From the NCBI GenBank assembly GCA_040220135.1, contig JAVJTT010000007.1, forward strand, positions 1 to 64,000: 64,000 nt of DNA, given 5' to 3'. The notes under the pieces were generated by a model. That model did not search any database. It was not told the origin of the DNA and saw only the letters and a program-made list of their open reading frames with translations. This document shows positions 25,772 to 35,890 of this stretch, one piece after another (the first letter of the stretch is position 1; each line of letters begins with the position of its first letter). The position numbers were made by a program, and so were the translations under genes. This stretch comes from CAJXMH01 sp040220135. GTDB taxonomy: Bacteria; Bacteroidota; Bacteroidia; Flavobacteriales_E; Vicingaceae.

Positions 25772-26587
25772 ATGGCTAGTTTCTTTCGTTTTATTGTGAG
25801 CAAAGTTTTTTTCCTAAATCTATTCATTGCTCTGCTTTTAATTGCCGGTGGTTTATACGCCACACTCAGCTATTTGGAAGACTTTACCTTGCACGGAAAA
25901 CGAATTGAAGTACCCAATTTGGTAGGCAAGAACGTAGAAGATCTGGATAGCTTATTGGCCAATGGAGAGTTTACTCAACAAGTGGCAGATTCTGTTTTCC
26001 AAAAAGACGTAGCCGGTGGAAGAGTGTTAGAGCAGGATCCAAAAGCCGGTTATCAGGTAAAACAAGGCCGGAAAATTTATTTAACAGTGGCTTCTTATGA
26101 ACCGGTTAAGATTGAGATGCCAAATTTGGAAGGGCTCTCTTTGCGGCAGGCCACCTCTTTGATGGAAACCTTTGGACTAAGTGTAGGAAAGCTTACTTAT
26201 CAGCCAGATGTTTGCACCAACTGTATTTTAGAAATGCAAATTGAAGGCAAAGATTTAGAAGAAGGCTCGCGTTTGGCAAAAGGCTCTGCCATTGACTTAG
26301 TAGTAGGTCGTGGCTTGAGTAATGAATTGACGTCAGTACCCTACTTAATTGAGTTGAAAGTTGAGATGGCGGCTGATTTATTGAAATCAAAGTATTTGAA
26401 TGTAGGGAGTATGATCTATGATCAATCAGTTGAAAATGGAGAAGACTCTGCCGCAGCTTTGGTTTATCGTTATACACCTTTTTACTCCGAAGAGCCATCT
26501 GTTCCCATGGGTAGTTCTGTTGACCTTTTTCTTACGGTAGATACGAATCGCATTGATCATACCGTTAACCCACAAGATTCTATCTAA
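25772..26587 (+). CDS. Membrane-anchored PASTA-domain protein
   Basis: 271 residues: an N-terminal TM (LFIALLLIAGGLYATLSYL) and three PASTA-like domains starting near EVPNLVGKNVEDLDSLL, EMPNLEGLSLRQATSLM and SVPYLIELKVEMAADLL. PASTA domains bind peptidoglycan or muropeptides; no kinase or transpeptidase domain is attached. A -7 box TATCTTTG lies at 25739-25746. ddl lies just across the divergent promoter, in keeping with a cell-wall role. The next gene starts immediately after its stop. Confidence 0.9.
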   Translation: MASFFRFIVSKVFFLNLFIALLLIAGGLYATLSYLEDFTLHGKRIEVPNLVGKNVEDLDSLLANGEFTQQVADSVFQKDVAGGRVLEQDPKAGYQVKQGRKIYLTVASYEPVKIEMPNLEGLSLRQATSLMETFGLSVGKLTYQPDVCTNCILEMQIEGKDLEEGSRLAKGSAIDLVVGRGLSNELTSVPYLIELKVEMAADLLKSKYLNVGSMIYDQSVENGEDSAAALVYRYTPFYSEEPSVPMGSSVDLFLTVDTNRIDHTVNPQDSI

Positions 26588-28843
26588 ATGCAGAAGCGAT
26601 ATTGCTGGTTTGTTTTGTTGGCGTTTTGTTTGTTTGGTTTTCAGTTGAAGGCTCAAGACCATCTGACAGTGCCTACCTATAACCCTAATCTGCTTAACCA
26701 AACGGTAGCCAAGAAGGGTGATTTTTCTCCAACAGAAAAGCTCAATGTGCTTGAAGATAGCCTGATCTACCAATACGATACCCTAAGTCTCCCTTTTTTA
26801 GACGACTTCAGCAGCGATCACCTTTCAAAAAGAGTGGAAGACATCAATGACCCTAGGGTAAATGACACTACGGTATATAGAATTTATCAAGGAGGCCAAG
26901 TGGTGCAAGACACCAATGGTTTTGTGCGAGACTCTACCTTTTACTATCAATATGGAGCAGATAGCTCACTGCTGCAGAAAGTGGAGCAGTTTAACGGCAT
27001 TGTTGAAGTACATAATCTTAGCACCTTTCCTACCACCACGCAAAATGTAAATGTGTATTTGCCCTACAACATATACGATACCGTAGGAGATCCCAATCCG
27101 GATACAATTTTTGAAATGCCTGATTTATTTCAAGATTCTGCCAACTACTATTTTGTTGCTCCCGATAGCAATGACTTTTATGTCGATCGTTCAGTATACA
27201 TAAACCGAACCTTTGCCATTGACCCACCGACTTTTGGGGTGGCGACTTTTGATGGCTTAACGGAATACGGATTGCCCTACAACATTGATCAGCAGATTAC
27301 CGTGAAGGCAGACTATTTGACCTCTTTGCCAATTGACCTTTCGTTTACTTTAGATACCACTTACTTCAGTTTCTTTTTTGAGCCACAAGGAATTAGTTTG
27401 GATGGACCGGAACGGGAGGATTCACTTGTACTTGAGTTTTACAATTCGAATAGAGAAAAGTGGGGCAAAGTCTGGGGGACGCCGGGATTTGATGCGGATA
27501 CCTTTCAACAGGTTTTTGTGCGGGTAGATTCTCAATTTTTAACTTCTGCCTTTCAGTTTCGCTTTCGAGCCTATGCCAATTCGGCCGGCGCCTTTGACCA
27601 GTGGCACATTGATTATTTGTATTTGAACGACCAAAGAGAAGCGTCAGATAAGAGTGTAAAAGACATTGCGTTTACCATGCCTGCCCCCTCTCTTTTAAAA
27701 GATTATACCGCCATGCCTTGGTGGCACTTTAAGCCTAATCCCGGTGCTTATATGGCTGATAGTGTAAACGGTTTGCGAATCAAGAGCTTGTTTCAAAATG
27801 GCTTGAATGTATTTAATAAAATAGTTATTCCGGATACAGTTAATAATTCAACTTTTTTCCGTTTCCCAGCATCCGATCAGTTTTCCATATTGTCAGCTTT
27901 TAGCACCATAGAAAGAGATTATTTGATCAATTTCGATTTTGATCCTAATTACATTGATACGGCCGGTACTTTAGCGGCTATTGCTGACATTGATTTTCGA
28001 CCGAGTCAATCGCAAGACCCTGACTTAATTCGCGCCAACGACACGGTGAGGTCTGAGGCTGTTTTGGACAATTATTATGCATATGATGATGGGACAGCAG
28101 AAGCCGGTTATGGCGTTAATCCGCAAACATCTGCTGATGGTTTACTTGCCTTTATGGCGGTGGAGTTTAACATGCCCTTTGCCGATACTGTTGGTGGAGT
28201 GCAGCTTTATTTTCTTCCTCAACGATTTAACTTTGATAACCCACCCATTACCAGTCAGTCTTTTCAGCTAACCCTATGGAATTCTTTGAATCCTGCTCAA
28301 ATCGTCTACCAACAAGAGTTGCGTTATCGTCCTTTCTTTTCTGATGACAACGGTTATGTTACTTTTTGGTTAGACACCTTAATTCCCGTAAATCAAACCT
28401 TTTTTGTGGGCTTTAAGGCCATCGGACCCAAGTCGATGAACATTGGCTATGACTTGAACACCAACCATCGCGATAAGATTTTCTGGAGCCTTGACGGGGC
28501 AAGCTGGAGCAACCCTTCGCGAAGTATCTTTGATGGAAGCCTGATGTTGCGTCCTGTTTTTAGAAAAAAGAACTGGGACGTTGGAGTGGTTGAACCTAAA
28601 CCCAAGTACAAAGTTCAAATAGATGTTTATCCGAATCCGGCCCGAGAGCTAATTTCTATCCGGGCAGATGATAGAACTAGCTTAGCAAACTTTCAGCTTT
28701 TTAACTTGAAAGGGCAGTTAATGCGAGAGGGAGTCTATCAGAAAGAATTGGATGTTAGTAATCTGGACAAAGGCGTTTACTTGTTGCGCTTAATTAGTAA
28801 GCAAGGCAAAACCCACAGTCGTAAAATCATGATAGCTGATTAA
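26588..28843 (+). CDS. T9SS-secreted protein with type A sorting domain
   Basis: 751 residues. A signal peptide (CWFVLLAFCLFGFQLKAQ) is followed by a long beta-rich region with no family I can name and a C-terminal sorting domain from about residue 677 (VDVYPNPARELISI-like, then VSNLDKGVYLLRLIS and SRKIMIAD). The protein is probably exported and attached at the surface. The ATG follows the PASTA stop directly and the stop overlaps the rluD ATG by one base (TAATG), so the three genes form an operon. Confidence 0.85.
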   Translation: MQKRYCWFVLLAFCLFGFQLKAQDHLTVPTYNPNLLNQTVAKKGDFSPTEKLNVLEDSLIYQYDTLSLPFLDDFSSDHLSKRVEDINDPRVNDTTVYRIYQGGQVVQDTNGFVRDSTFYYQYGADSSLLQKVEQFNGIVEVHNLSTFPTTTQNVNVYLPYNIYDTVGDPNPDTIFEMPDLFQDSANYYFVAPDSNDFYVDRSVYINRTFAIDPPTFGVATFDGLTEYGLPYNIDQQITVKADYLTSLPIDLSFTLDTTYFSFFFEPQGISLDGPEREDSLVLEFYNSNREKWGKVWGTPGFDADTFQQVFVRVDSQFLTSAFQFRFRAYANSAGAFDQWHIDYLYLNDQREASDKSVKDIAFTMPAPSLLKDYTAMPWWHFKPNPGAYMADSVNGLRIKSLFQNGLNVFNKIVIPDTVNNSTFFRFPASDQFSILSAFSTIERDYLINFDFDPNYIDTAGTLAAIADIDFRPSQSQDPDLIRANDTVRSEAVLDNYYAYDDGTAEAGYGVNPQTSADGLLAFMAVEFNMPFADTVGGVQLYFLPQRFNFDNPPITSQSFQLTLWNSLNPAQIVYQQELRYRPFFSDDNGYVTFWLDTLIPVNQTFFVGFKAIGPKSMNIGYDLNTNHRDKIFWSLDGASWSNPSRSIFDGSLMLRPVFRKKNWDVGVVEPKPKYKVQIDVYPNPARELISIRADDRTSLANFQLFNLKGQLMREGVYQKELDVSNLDKGVYLLRLISKQGKTHSRKIMIAD

Positions 28844-29871
28844 TGGAAGAGAAAGAACAACACGAGGAAGAGGAGGAGCTCTATGAGCACCATAAAATAG
28901 TTGCTGACAAAGGACAGGCAGTACTGCGTATCGATAAATTTTTAAGCGATCGTTTGCCCAATTCATCTCGAAATAAAATACAACAGGCGGCCCATTCGGG
29001 CAATGTTGTGGTAAATGGAACGGCTGTAAAACCAAACTATAAGGTTAAACCTTTTGATGAGGTTTCTATTGTTATGCCTTATCCGCCTAGAGAAACGGAG
29101 CTTAAAGCTGAAAATATACCCCTCGATATTGTTTATGAAGACGACACTTTGTTAGTCTTGAATAAACCCTCTGAAATGGTGGTGCATCCAGGCTATGGAA
29201 ACTTTTCAGGCACTTTAGTAAATGGATTGATTTATCATTTTCAGAATTTACCTGAAATGGAAGGCAATGAAGGTAGACCGGGACTAGTGCATCGTTTGGA
29301 TAAGAATACTACCGGATTAATGGTGATTGCCAAAACAGAACTAGCCCTCTCTCACTTAGCCAAACAGTTTTTTGATCGTACTTCTGAACGTCGATATCAA
29401 GCATTGGTTTGGGGAGATGTTGAAGAAGAGGAGGGAAAGATCGAAGGCAATATTTGGCGCTCAGCAAAGAACCGAAAGATCATGGATGTTTTCCCGGAAG
29501 GTGATGTTGGGAAAAGCGCCATTACAAACTACAAAGTGCTAAAGCGTTATGGTTATGTTACTTTGGTAGAATATAAATTGGACACTGGCAGGACCCACCA
29601 AATACGAATTCACTCTAAATGGGTAGGACACCCTTTGTTTAATGATCCCGAATACGGCGGTAACAGAGTTCTGAAAGGGACTACCTTCACGAAATACAAG
29701 CGCTTTGTCGAGAATTGCTTTGAATTATTGCCTCGCCAAGCATTACATGCTAAAACGCTAGGATTTTCCCATCCTAAAACGAAAGAATGGATGCACTTCG
29801 ACTCAGAGCTTCCCCAAGACATGCAAGCAGTGCTTGAAAAATGGGATCGCTATACCGCGAACCGAGACTAA
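28843..29871 (+). CDS. rluD: RluA/RluD family 23S rRNA pseudouridine synthase
   Basis: 342 residues. An N-terminal S4 RNA-binding domain (LRIDKFLSDRLPNSSRNKIQ) precedes the synthase core with catalytic Asp153 in HRLDKNTTGLMVIAK and the GRTHQIRIH motif. Length and S4 domain fit RluD, which modifies helix 69 of 23S rRNA; RluC or another paralogue cannot be excluded. The N-terminal ~20 residues are a Glu-rich extension. Confidence 0.88.
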   Translation: MEEKEQHEEEEELYEHHKIVADKGQAVLRIDKFLSDRLPNSSRNKIQQAAHSGNVVVNGTAVKPNYKVKPFDEVSIVMPYPPRETELKAENIPLDIVYEDDTLLVLNKPSEMVVHPGYGNFSGTLVNGLIYHFQNLPEMEGNEGRPGLVHRLDKNTTGLMVIAKTELALSHLAKQFFDRTSERRYQALVWGDVEEEEGKIEGNIWRSAKNRKIMDVFPEGDVGKSAITNYKVLKRYGYVTLVEYKLDTGRTHQIRIHSKWVGHPLFNDPEYGGNRVLKGTTFTKYKRFVENCFELLPRQALHAKTLGFSHPKTKEWMHFDSELPQDMQAVLEKWDRYTANRD

Positions 29872-29879
29872 TGTTTAGC

Positions 29880-30083
29880 TTAATTCCGCTTGCAAGTGCT
29901 TAATCCAAAAGGCTTGTAAAGCGGACAAAAACTAACCAGACTAGTCAATAAGAATACGCCGGCTAAAATTAATAGCACAAGGCCTAAGGTGCCTGAAATT
30001 GTTCCTGTAAAATATAAAATGGCCACTACAGCCGCGATTAATGATCGAATAATTCGATCTGCTGAACCCATATTTTTTTTCAT
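29880..30083 (-). CDS. DUF2892 (YgaP-like) small membrane protein
   Basis: 67 residues with two TM helices (IRSLIAAVVAILYFTGTI and LGLVLLILAGVFLLTSLVSF) and the family end CPLYKPFGLSTCKRN. The start NMGSADRIIRSL is typical. In other bacteria this domain is fused to rhodanese domains; here it stands alone. Function unknown. Confidence 0.88.
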   Translation of the reverse strand: MKKNMGSADRIIRSLIAAVVAILYFTGTISGTLGLVLLILAGVFLLTSLVSFCPLYKPFGLSTCKRN

Positions 30084-30094
30084 AGTTATTGAGT

Positions 30095-30181
30095 TTATAA
30101 GTTTTGAAAGAGTAAAACTAATGCACTAACAATTCCCAGACATAAAAGACAAACGAGAATTAGTTTAAAGGCTTTACTCAT
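30095..30181 (-). CDS. Possible 28-residue membrane peptide
   Basis: MSKAFKLILVCLLCLGIVSA followed by LVLLFQNL: a short basic start and one hydrophobic helix. A purine-rich AAGAGG lies a few bases before the ATG. It sits 11 bases upstream of the DUF2892 gene on the same strand and may be co-expressed with it. Composition is that of a real single-TM microprotein, but the length makes chance possible. Confidence 0.4.
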   Translation of the reverse strand: MSKAFKLILVCLLCLGIVSALVLLFQNL

Positions 30182-30237
30182 ACCTCTTCAAAGATAAAAA
30201 AGATTGAGAAAGAAAAAGGTTGTTTGTTAGGAGTGAA

Positions 30238-31035
30238 TTAAAAGCCTTTCAAACGGAATTTGGCTAAAGGGGCTGCTTTGCCCACGATAAGTTGCAATTT
30301 AGTTCCTTCTTCAGTTAAAATAAACTGTCGACTTTTTTGAAGTGCGCTTGCCAATTCCATGTCATAATGCTTCTTTTGGCAGGCTCGCTCCGACATGGCA
30401 ATTTCACCAAACTGAATAAATCGCTTTTTTTCAATTTTGAAAGTGCCGAACATGCTGTTACATCCGCCTGAAGCTGAGAATTGATTATCGCTAGTAAATT
30501 GCACAAAAGGTTGACGACCATTTTCAATTTCTTTGATGCTTTCACCCATAATTTCAGTAGCAACCCAATAACGGTCAACGATCTCGCTTTGGTTTTTACG
30601 CAAAATATGTCGATCGGCTATTTCACTTTGATCTTCTCCATGCGAACCGATAGGTCGAAGTTGATTCTCTTCCACTTTATACCGACTCACTATTTTATTA
30701 TTGATTCTGCAAACAATGGTACTACCATAATCTGTGAATTGATAACGACCTTTTTTGCTGTTGATCTCATTTGATTTTCCCAAGTAAAAAGATTGTACTT
30801 GATAGCTAGAGTCATCATTTAAGGTCAGCTTAGTCTGAATTCCTATACAGTCGGCACAAGGTAATATGCCTCGGTAAGTCCCTTTCCAATCTAGGCTATT
30901 CTGACTGTTGTGAGCTTGGTCTTTGTCTAGCACCGTTTCACTTTCTTTCATCTCTTCTAAGGTGTTTACTGCACCTTTCTTTGTTCCGCAACTCAGCAAC
31001 AAGCCTATGGCAATCAGGAATATGGTTTTGGGCAT
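30238..31035 (-). CDS. Lipoprotein with NlpE-like and META domains
   Basis: 265 residues. The lipobox (LLLSCG, Cys near 16) predicts an outer-membrane lipoprotein. An NlpE-type N-terminal barrel with the CxxC signature follows (WKGTYRGILPCADCIGIQTK), then a META/HslJ domain (WVATEIMGESI, ASGGCNSMFGTFKI, MSERACQKKHYDMELASAL). The pairing is common in Gram-negative envelope-stress proteins that sense metal or misfolding at the surface; here the ligand is unknown. Confidence 0.9.
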   Translation of the reverse strand: MPKTIFLIAIGLLLSCGTKKGAVNTLEEMKESETVLDKDQAHNSQNSLDWKGTYRGILPCADCIGIQTKLTLNDDSSYQVQSFYLGKSNEINSKKGRYQFTDYGSTIVCRINNKIVSRYKVEENQLRPIGSHGEDQSEIADRHILRKNQSEIVDRYWVATEIMGESIKEIENGRQPFVQFTSDNQFSASGGCNSMFGTFKIEKKRFIQFGEIAMSERACQKKHYDMELASALQKSRQFILTEEGTKLQLIVGKAAPLAKFRLKGF

Positions 31036-31133
31036 TTAATGGGATTTAAGTTTATAAATAAAACGCAAGCCGTCAAAGGCAAGCTTAAGAAATCAATTAC
31101 AATAGTTATTTTCGTGAATCTAAAATTATACAA

Positions 31134-32798
31134 ATGAAAAGAATCCTACTCCTAATAACGGTAATATCATTGGCTGCTTGTGGCGGGACAAAGAAAAAAG
31201 ACACTAACACAGAAGCTGCTCAAAGCTTAATGGAAGAGAATACCAAGGAAATGAGCGACATTGAAAAGCGCTTAATGAAATACGTGAAGGTAAAGCTGAC
31301 TACCGACCTTTCAGCCTTGAGCGAGAGTCAAAAGAAACTGATCCCCAAATTGATTGAGGTAGGAAAGGTCATGGATGAAATTTTTTGGGAGGAAGCTTAC
31401 GGCAAGCAAGACTCTTTATTAAATGCGGTGCAAGATGAAAAACTAAGCCAGTTTATTAAGATAAATTATGGCCCGTGGGACCGTTTGGCCGGAAATGAAC
31501 CTTTTGTTGATGGGGTAGGTGAGAAGCCTTTGGGTGCAAATTTTTACCCTCGGGATATGAATAAGGCAGAGTTTGAAGCATCTACCTTAGAAAATAAAAC
31601 ATCATTGTATACACTTTTAAGAAGAGATGAAGCAGGCAAATTGATTACTATTCCTTACCATGAAGCATTTCAAACAAAGGTGGAAAAAGCTTCTCAATTG
31701 TTGAAAGAGGCAGCAGAGATTACCGAGGATGCTTCCTTTAAAAAGTACTTGAACTTAAGAGCTGAGGCACTACTGAATGATGACTATTACGAAAGTGATA
31801 TTGCCTGGATGGACATGAAAGAAAATAAATTGGACATTATCTGCGGTCCGATCGAGACTTATGAAGATCAGTTGTTTGGCTACAAAGCGGCTCATGAAGC
31901 CTACATACTAGTAAAAGACATGGAGTGGAGTAAGCGCTTAGCCAAGTATGCTAGTATGTTGCCAGACTTGCAAGAAAACCTTCCGGTGGCCGAAGCCTAC
32001 AAAAAAGAAGAACCGGGAACCGATTCACAGTTAGCCGCTTTTGATGTAGTTTACTATGCCGGAGATTGTAATTCAGGTAGTAAAACCATTGCCGTTAACT
32101 TGCCTAACGACGAAGAGGTTCAATTGAAGAAAGGGACTCGTCGATCTCAGTTAAAAAATGCAATGCGAGCTAAGTTTGACAAAATTCTAATGCCAATTTC
32201 AAAAGAGTTAATTGATCCGGCACAGCAGCAATACATCACCTTTGATGCCTTTTTCTCAAATACCATGTTTCATGAAGTGGCGCATGGCCTGGGAATTAAA
32301 AACACAATTAATGGCAAAGGTTCAGTGCGAGAAGCCTTAAAAGAACATGCTTCTGCTCTAGAAGAGGGGAAAGCCGATATTCTCGGCCTCTTCATGATTA
32401 CTCAATTGCATGCCAAAGGCGAGATTAGCGGCGACATCAAAGACTATTATACCACCTTTATGGCTAGTATTTTCCGCTCGGTTCGCTTTGGTGCTTCTTC
32501 TGCTCATGGCAAGGCCAATATGATTCGCTTTAATTTCTTTAAAGAAAAGGGAGTATTGAAGCGAAATGAAAAAGGCGTTTACACCATTGACTACGATCAA
32601 ATGACAGAAGCCATGAATCAACTTTCAGAATTGATCTTAACCATTCAAGGAGATGGCGATTACTTAGAAGTAAGCCAATTGGTAGAAAATAAAGCCAAAA
32701 TAGGGGCGGAGCTTCAAGCTGATCTAGATCGTTTATCCGAGAAGGGCATTCCGGTTGATGTGGTATTTGAGCAAGGAGTTGAGGTATTGGGCTTATAA
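31134..32798 (+). CDS. Peptidase M49 (dipeptidyl-peptidase III)-like lipoprotein
   Basis: 554 residues with a lipobox (ISLAACGG). The zinc site is FHEVAHGLG (H380, E381, H384) with a likely third ligand Glu in ALEEGKADILG (E410 or E411). That HExxH differs from the HELLGH insertion form of eukaryotic DPP III but fits the bacterial branch of the family, often labelled Zn-dependent hydrolase or DPP III-like. It would be a periplasm-facing or surface dipeptidase. The TonB receptor gene converges on it, with a weak hairpin between. Confidence 0.85.
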   Translation: MKRILLLITVISLAACGGTKKKDTNTEAAQSLMEENTKEMSDIEKRLMKYVKVKLTTDLSALSESQKKLIPKLIEVGKVMDEIFWEEAYGKQDSLLNAVQDEKLSQFIKINYGPWDRLAGNEPFVDGVGEKPLGANFYPRDMNKAEFEASTLENKTSLYTLLRRDEAGKLITIPYHEAFQTKVEKASQLLKEAAEITEDASFKKYLNLRAEALLNDDYYESDIAWMDMKENKLDIICGPIETYEDQLFGYKAAHEAYILVKDMEWSKRLAKYASMLPDLQENLPVAEAYKKEEPGTDSQLAAFDVVYYAGDCNSGSKTIAVNLPNDEEVQLKKGTRRSQLKNAMRAKFDKILMPISKELIDPAQQQYITFDAFFSNTMFHEVAHGLGIKNTINGKGSVREALKEHASALEEGKADILGLFMITQLHAKGEISGDIKDYYTTFMASIFRSVRFGASSAHGKANMIRFNFFKEKGVLKRNEKGVYTIDYDQMTEAMNQLSELILTIQGDGDYLEVSQLVENKAKIGAELQADLDRLSEKGIPVDVVFEQGVEVLGL

Positions 32799-32814
32799 AA
32801 AAGCCATTGCTTTT
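32799..32814. terminator. Weak bidirectional terminator-like hairpin
   Basis: AAAAGC (32799-32804) and GCTTTT (32809-32814) pair around CATT in the 19-base gap between two convergent stop codons. The stem is mostly A-T; it could end transcription from either side. Confidence 0.4.
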
Positions 32815-32817
32815 ACT

Positions 32818-35352
32818 TTAAAAAGTAACTTGTAAACGTACGTTTATCTGCCTGCCGGTTAAAAAGTTTGGCACTGCGTATTGACGATTGGTAACATCGC
32901 GCACCCATAAGTAAGAAAGGGTGTTGTTGCGTTGCAGAAGATTAAAAACTTCTACTCCTAACCAAACAGAGTTTAAATGACGCAAGGGGTTTTTAGGGCC
33001 AAGTTTAGCGTCTTCACTCAACAATTGCTTGGAAAAACCTAGATCTACTCGCAAGTAGGAAGGGATTCGCAAAGTGTCTTTGTAGCGCTCATTAGAAGGC
33101 GGCCCAAAGGGCATTCCACTGCCGTAGTGAAAAGTCATGTGCATTTGGTAAGTGGGGTAACTAGGCAAGTAATCCTGAAAAAACAAGCTAAAGTTGATCA
33201 ACTGATCAGTGGGTCGAGGAATGTATCCCGGTTCTCTTTTTATGCTATCCGTCGCTGTATTATTAACTGTAAATCCCGGGACAATTTTTTCTCCTTCATT
33301 GTTGTAATAGTCGAAATAACTGTCATTGTTAATGTCTTCTCTTACACTTAAGAAACCCAGATTAACCCAAGAGTCAACACCTTTAACAAACTCACCATTT
33401 ATCTTAAAATCGGCTCCAACGGCATAGGCTGTGGCACTATTTTCTGCATAATAGCGAATTCTTACGTTGTCAATCTCATAGGGAATAATGTTGTTCATCT
33501 TTTTGTAGTAAGCTTCTCCTACAAATTTAAAAGGACGCCCCCAAGCTTTAAAATTATAGTCGGCGCCTAAAACAAAGTGAATGGACTCTTGCGCTTTGAT
33601 GTCTTTGTTTAGCTCTCCTTCAAAGTTTCTGAGCTCGCGGTAAAAAGCCGGCTGATGGTAAAAGCCGGTACTAAAGCGAAATAGGAAATCTCTTTTCCAA
33701 TGCGGTTGGTAAGCTAAATTAGCCCTAGGACTAAAAACCATTTGCTGATTCAGGTCCCAATAATTAAAGCGAAATCCTCCGGTAAGGGTTAACTGAGACG
33801 TATCGGCTAATTTCCAACGAATGGTTCGTTGTCCGTAGCCCATTAATCTATTTGAACTTAAAGTGTTAGTAGCACGGTAAGTTTTAAATAAGTTCAATTC
33901 GATGGGGCGATTAATGTTAGAAGCTCCGGGATTTTGGGGTGGTTGGGGTAAGGAGTATCCGGCCGAATCGATTAGATCCCATTCGCTTAATTTATCCTCA
34001 ATTTCTTCGTGCTGATAGGTTAGGCCCCATTCCCAACTGCCGTTTTCTTTCAAGAGTTTACCTCGGTGTTGGGCGGTCGCCACCGTGGCATCTAAGTAAT
34101 TTCTTGCATGATTTAAATAAGAACCAATCCCTCGGTTAAAAGCCACATCACCAAAATTCTCACTGCTAATATCACGTTCAAGCTCATCAATAAAATACTG
34201 ACCTAATATATCAAAGGTCTCAGTTTCAAAAGATCGGAAAGCCGAAGTAATGAACTTGAGCTCTAAATTGGGATTGGGTTTATAAGTATTGGTTAGGGCT
34301 CCAAAATAGGTTTCAAAATCAGTAACTTCTTGTCCTTCGAAGAAGATGGTTAAGCGCAAAGCTTCTTGAATGGTTCCAAAGTTGGTTTCTCTAGTGGCGG
34401 GGATAAAGTTGTATTGGTTTCTGGCGTAATTGCCTAAAAAGCCAATTTCCCACTTTTCTGTAATGTCGTATGTCAAATAAGCTTGAGCATCGGCAAAAAC
34501 CGGCTGGTAATCTCCTTCGGTATCTAAACTGCTAAGAACGTATTGATTACTGCGGTAACGAACCCCTCCAATGTAAGTAAAGCGATGATCACCCGGAGAA
34601 CCTTCTAAATGTAAAGAACCGCCAAGCAAAGAGCCACTAAATGAACCGGCAAACTCCTCCGGCTCTTTGTATTCTACCGCTAAAACAGAAGACATTTTAT
34701 CGCCATATCGGGGCTGAAACCCACCGGCAGAGAAGTTGATGTTTTCAATTAGGTCGGGGTTAATAAAACTCAAGCCCTCTTGGTTTCCACTTCGAATTAA
34801 AAAGGGGCGGTACACTTGTATGTCGTTTACGTAAACTAGGTTTTCGTCAAAATTGCCACCTCTAACATTATATTGTGAACTCAATTCATTGTTTGAAGAA
34901 ACTCCCGGAAGAGTTTTAATAACGGCTTCAAAACTTCCATTGGGACTTGGAATGTATTTGATGTTTTTCGGGTCAACCGTTTCCATGGTGTTCGACCGGT
35001 TCTTTTCTTCCTCAACCGCCACTTCACCAATCGCTATGGAAGAGGACTTTAACTTTATGTCAAAGGTTTTGGTTTCCCCCGGTTTTAGGCTAAGCTCTTT
35101 TTCAAATGGAACAAAACTGATGTGGCTAATTGAAAGGGTAAATGTTTGATTGGGTTTTACCTTCAATTGATAGTTCCCTTCTTCATCACTAAAAGTGCCT
35201 CCTGACTTTCCTTTTATCGCTACACTGGCAGCTTCTACGGCGTCTCCCTTAGCATTTGTTATTTTACCTTTTAGGGTAGCTAGTCGCTGAGCCCGCAGAG
35301 ATACAGATGCAAACAGGCAAACAAGAATGAAGATCAGCTGTTTTTTTTTCAC
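32818..35352 (-). CDS. TonB-dependent outer-membrane receptor
   Basis: 844 residues. After the signal peptide (LIFILVCLFASVSLRAQ) comes a carboxypeptidase-regulatory-like domain (TLKGKITNAKGDAVEAASVA), a plug domain (PLRHLNSVW-distal; see TLPGVSSNNELSSQYNVRGG) and a 22-strand-type barrel ending in an aromatic residue (QINVRLQVTF). No SusD partner is adjacent, so it is not a classical SusC of a polysaccharide locus. The substrate is unknown. Confidence 0.92.
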   Translation of the reverse strand: MKKKQLIFILVCLFASVSLRAQRLATLKGKITNAKGDAVEAASVAIKGKSGGTFSDEEGNYQLKVKPNQTFTLSISHISFVPFEKELSLKPGETKTFDIKLKSSSIAIGEVAVEEEKNRSNTMETVDPKNIKYIPSPNGSFEAVIKTLPGVSSNNELSSQYNVRGGNFDENLVYVNDIQVYRPFLIRSGNQEGLSFINPDLIENINFSAGGFQPRYGDKMSSVLAVEYKEPEEFAGSFSGSLLGGSLHLEGSPGDHRFTYIGGVRYRSNQYVLSSLDTEGDYQPVFADAQAYLTYDITEKWEIGFLGNYARNQYNFIPATRETNFGTIQEALRLTIFFEGQEVTDFETYFGALTNTYKPNPNLELKFITSAFRSFETETFDILGQYFIDELERDISSENFGDVAFNRGIGSYLNHARNYLDATVATAQHRGKLLKENGSWEWGLTYQHEEIEDKLSEWDLIDSAGYSLPQPPQNPGASNINRPIELNLFKTYRATNTLSSNRLMGYGQRTIRWKLADTSQLTLTGGFRFNYWDLNQQMVFSPRANLAYQPHWKRDFLFRFSTGFYHQPAFYRELRNFEGELNKDIKAQESIHFVLGADYNFKAWGRPFKFVGEAYYKKMNNIIPYEIDNVRIRYYAENSATAYAVGADFKINGEFVKGVDSWVNLGFLSVREDINNDSYFDYYNNEGEKIVPGFTVNNTATDSIKREPGYIPRPTDQLINFSLFFQDYLPSYPTYQMHMTFHYGSGMPFGPPSNERYKDTLRIPSYLRVDLGFSKQLLSEDAKLGPKNPLRHLNSVWLGVEVFNLLQRNNTLSYLWVRDVTNRQYAVPNFLTGRQINVRLQVTF

Positions 35353-35425
35353 GGCTTCAAAAGTAGTAAAATTGTCCCTCCACTAGAGACGACTTGTATA
35401 ACGTTAATTGCGGAAATTATTGTCG

Positions 35426-35890
35426 ATGAAAGTAACAGAAAAAAGATTCAACATTAGAGTGTATGGTATTCTCATTAATCAGCAGAATCAGGTACTCTTG
35501 TCTTCAGAAAACCGAAAGGGCTTTTCCTTTACCAAGTTTCCGGGTGGAGGCTTGCATTGGGGCGAAGGAATAGCAGATTGTTTGAAACGCGAATGGATGG
35601 AAGAGTTGGGTTTAGAAATAAAGATCAAAGAGCACTTTTACACCACCGACTTTTTTCAGCTTTCAGCTTTTCGTGAAAATGATCAATTGTTATCCATCTA
35701 CTATTTCATAGAAAAAGCCTTAGCACCTCACATTCAAGATGGACAAATTGCCTTGGATGTAGAGGAGGGAAACACTCACCATTTTCATTGGGAAAGTCTA
35801 GCGAGCTTGGAAGAAAGTGAACTTAGCTTTCCAATTGACCAAAAGGTGATAAGGAAACTGAAGGCTCAATACGTTCAAGCGGAAACGTAG
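35426..35890 (+). CDS. Nudix hydrolase
   Basis: 154 residues. The Nudix box is GGGLHWGEGIADCLKREWME followed by ELGLEI, with all catalytic Glu residues present. I start at the ATG at 35426; the ORF reaches back to a TTG at 35408. The last 16 bases overlap the 3' end of the convergent M16 gene. The substrate could be a nucleotide or a nucleotide sugar. Confidence 0.88.
   Translation: MKVTEKRFNIRVYGILINQQNQVLLSSENRKGFSFTKFPGGGLHWGEGIADCLKREWMEELGLEIKIKEHFYTTDFFQLSAFRENDQLLSIYYFIEKALAPHIQDGQIALDVEEGNTHHFHWESLASLEESELSFPIDQKVIRKLKAQYVQAET

Noticed and set aside
32818..35352. Polysaccharide utilisation locus
   Set aside because: The TonB receptor has no SusD partner, glycosidase or sensor beside it.
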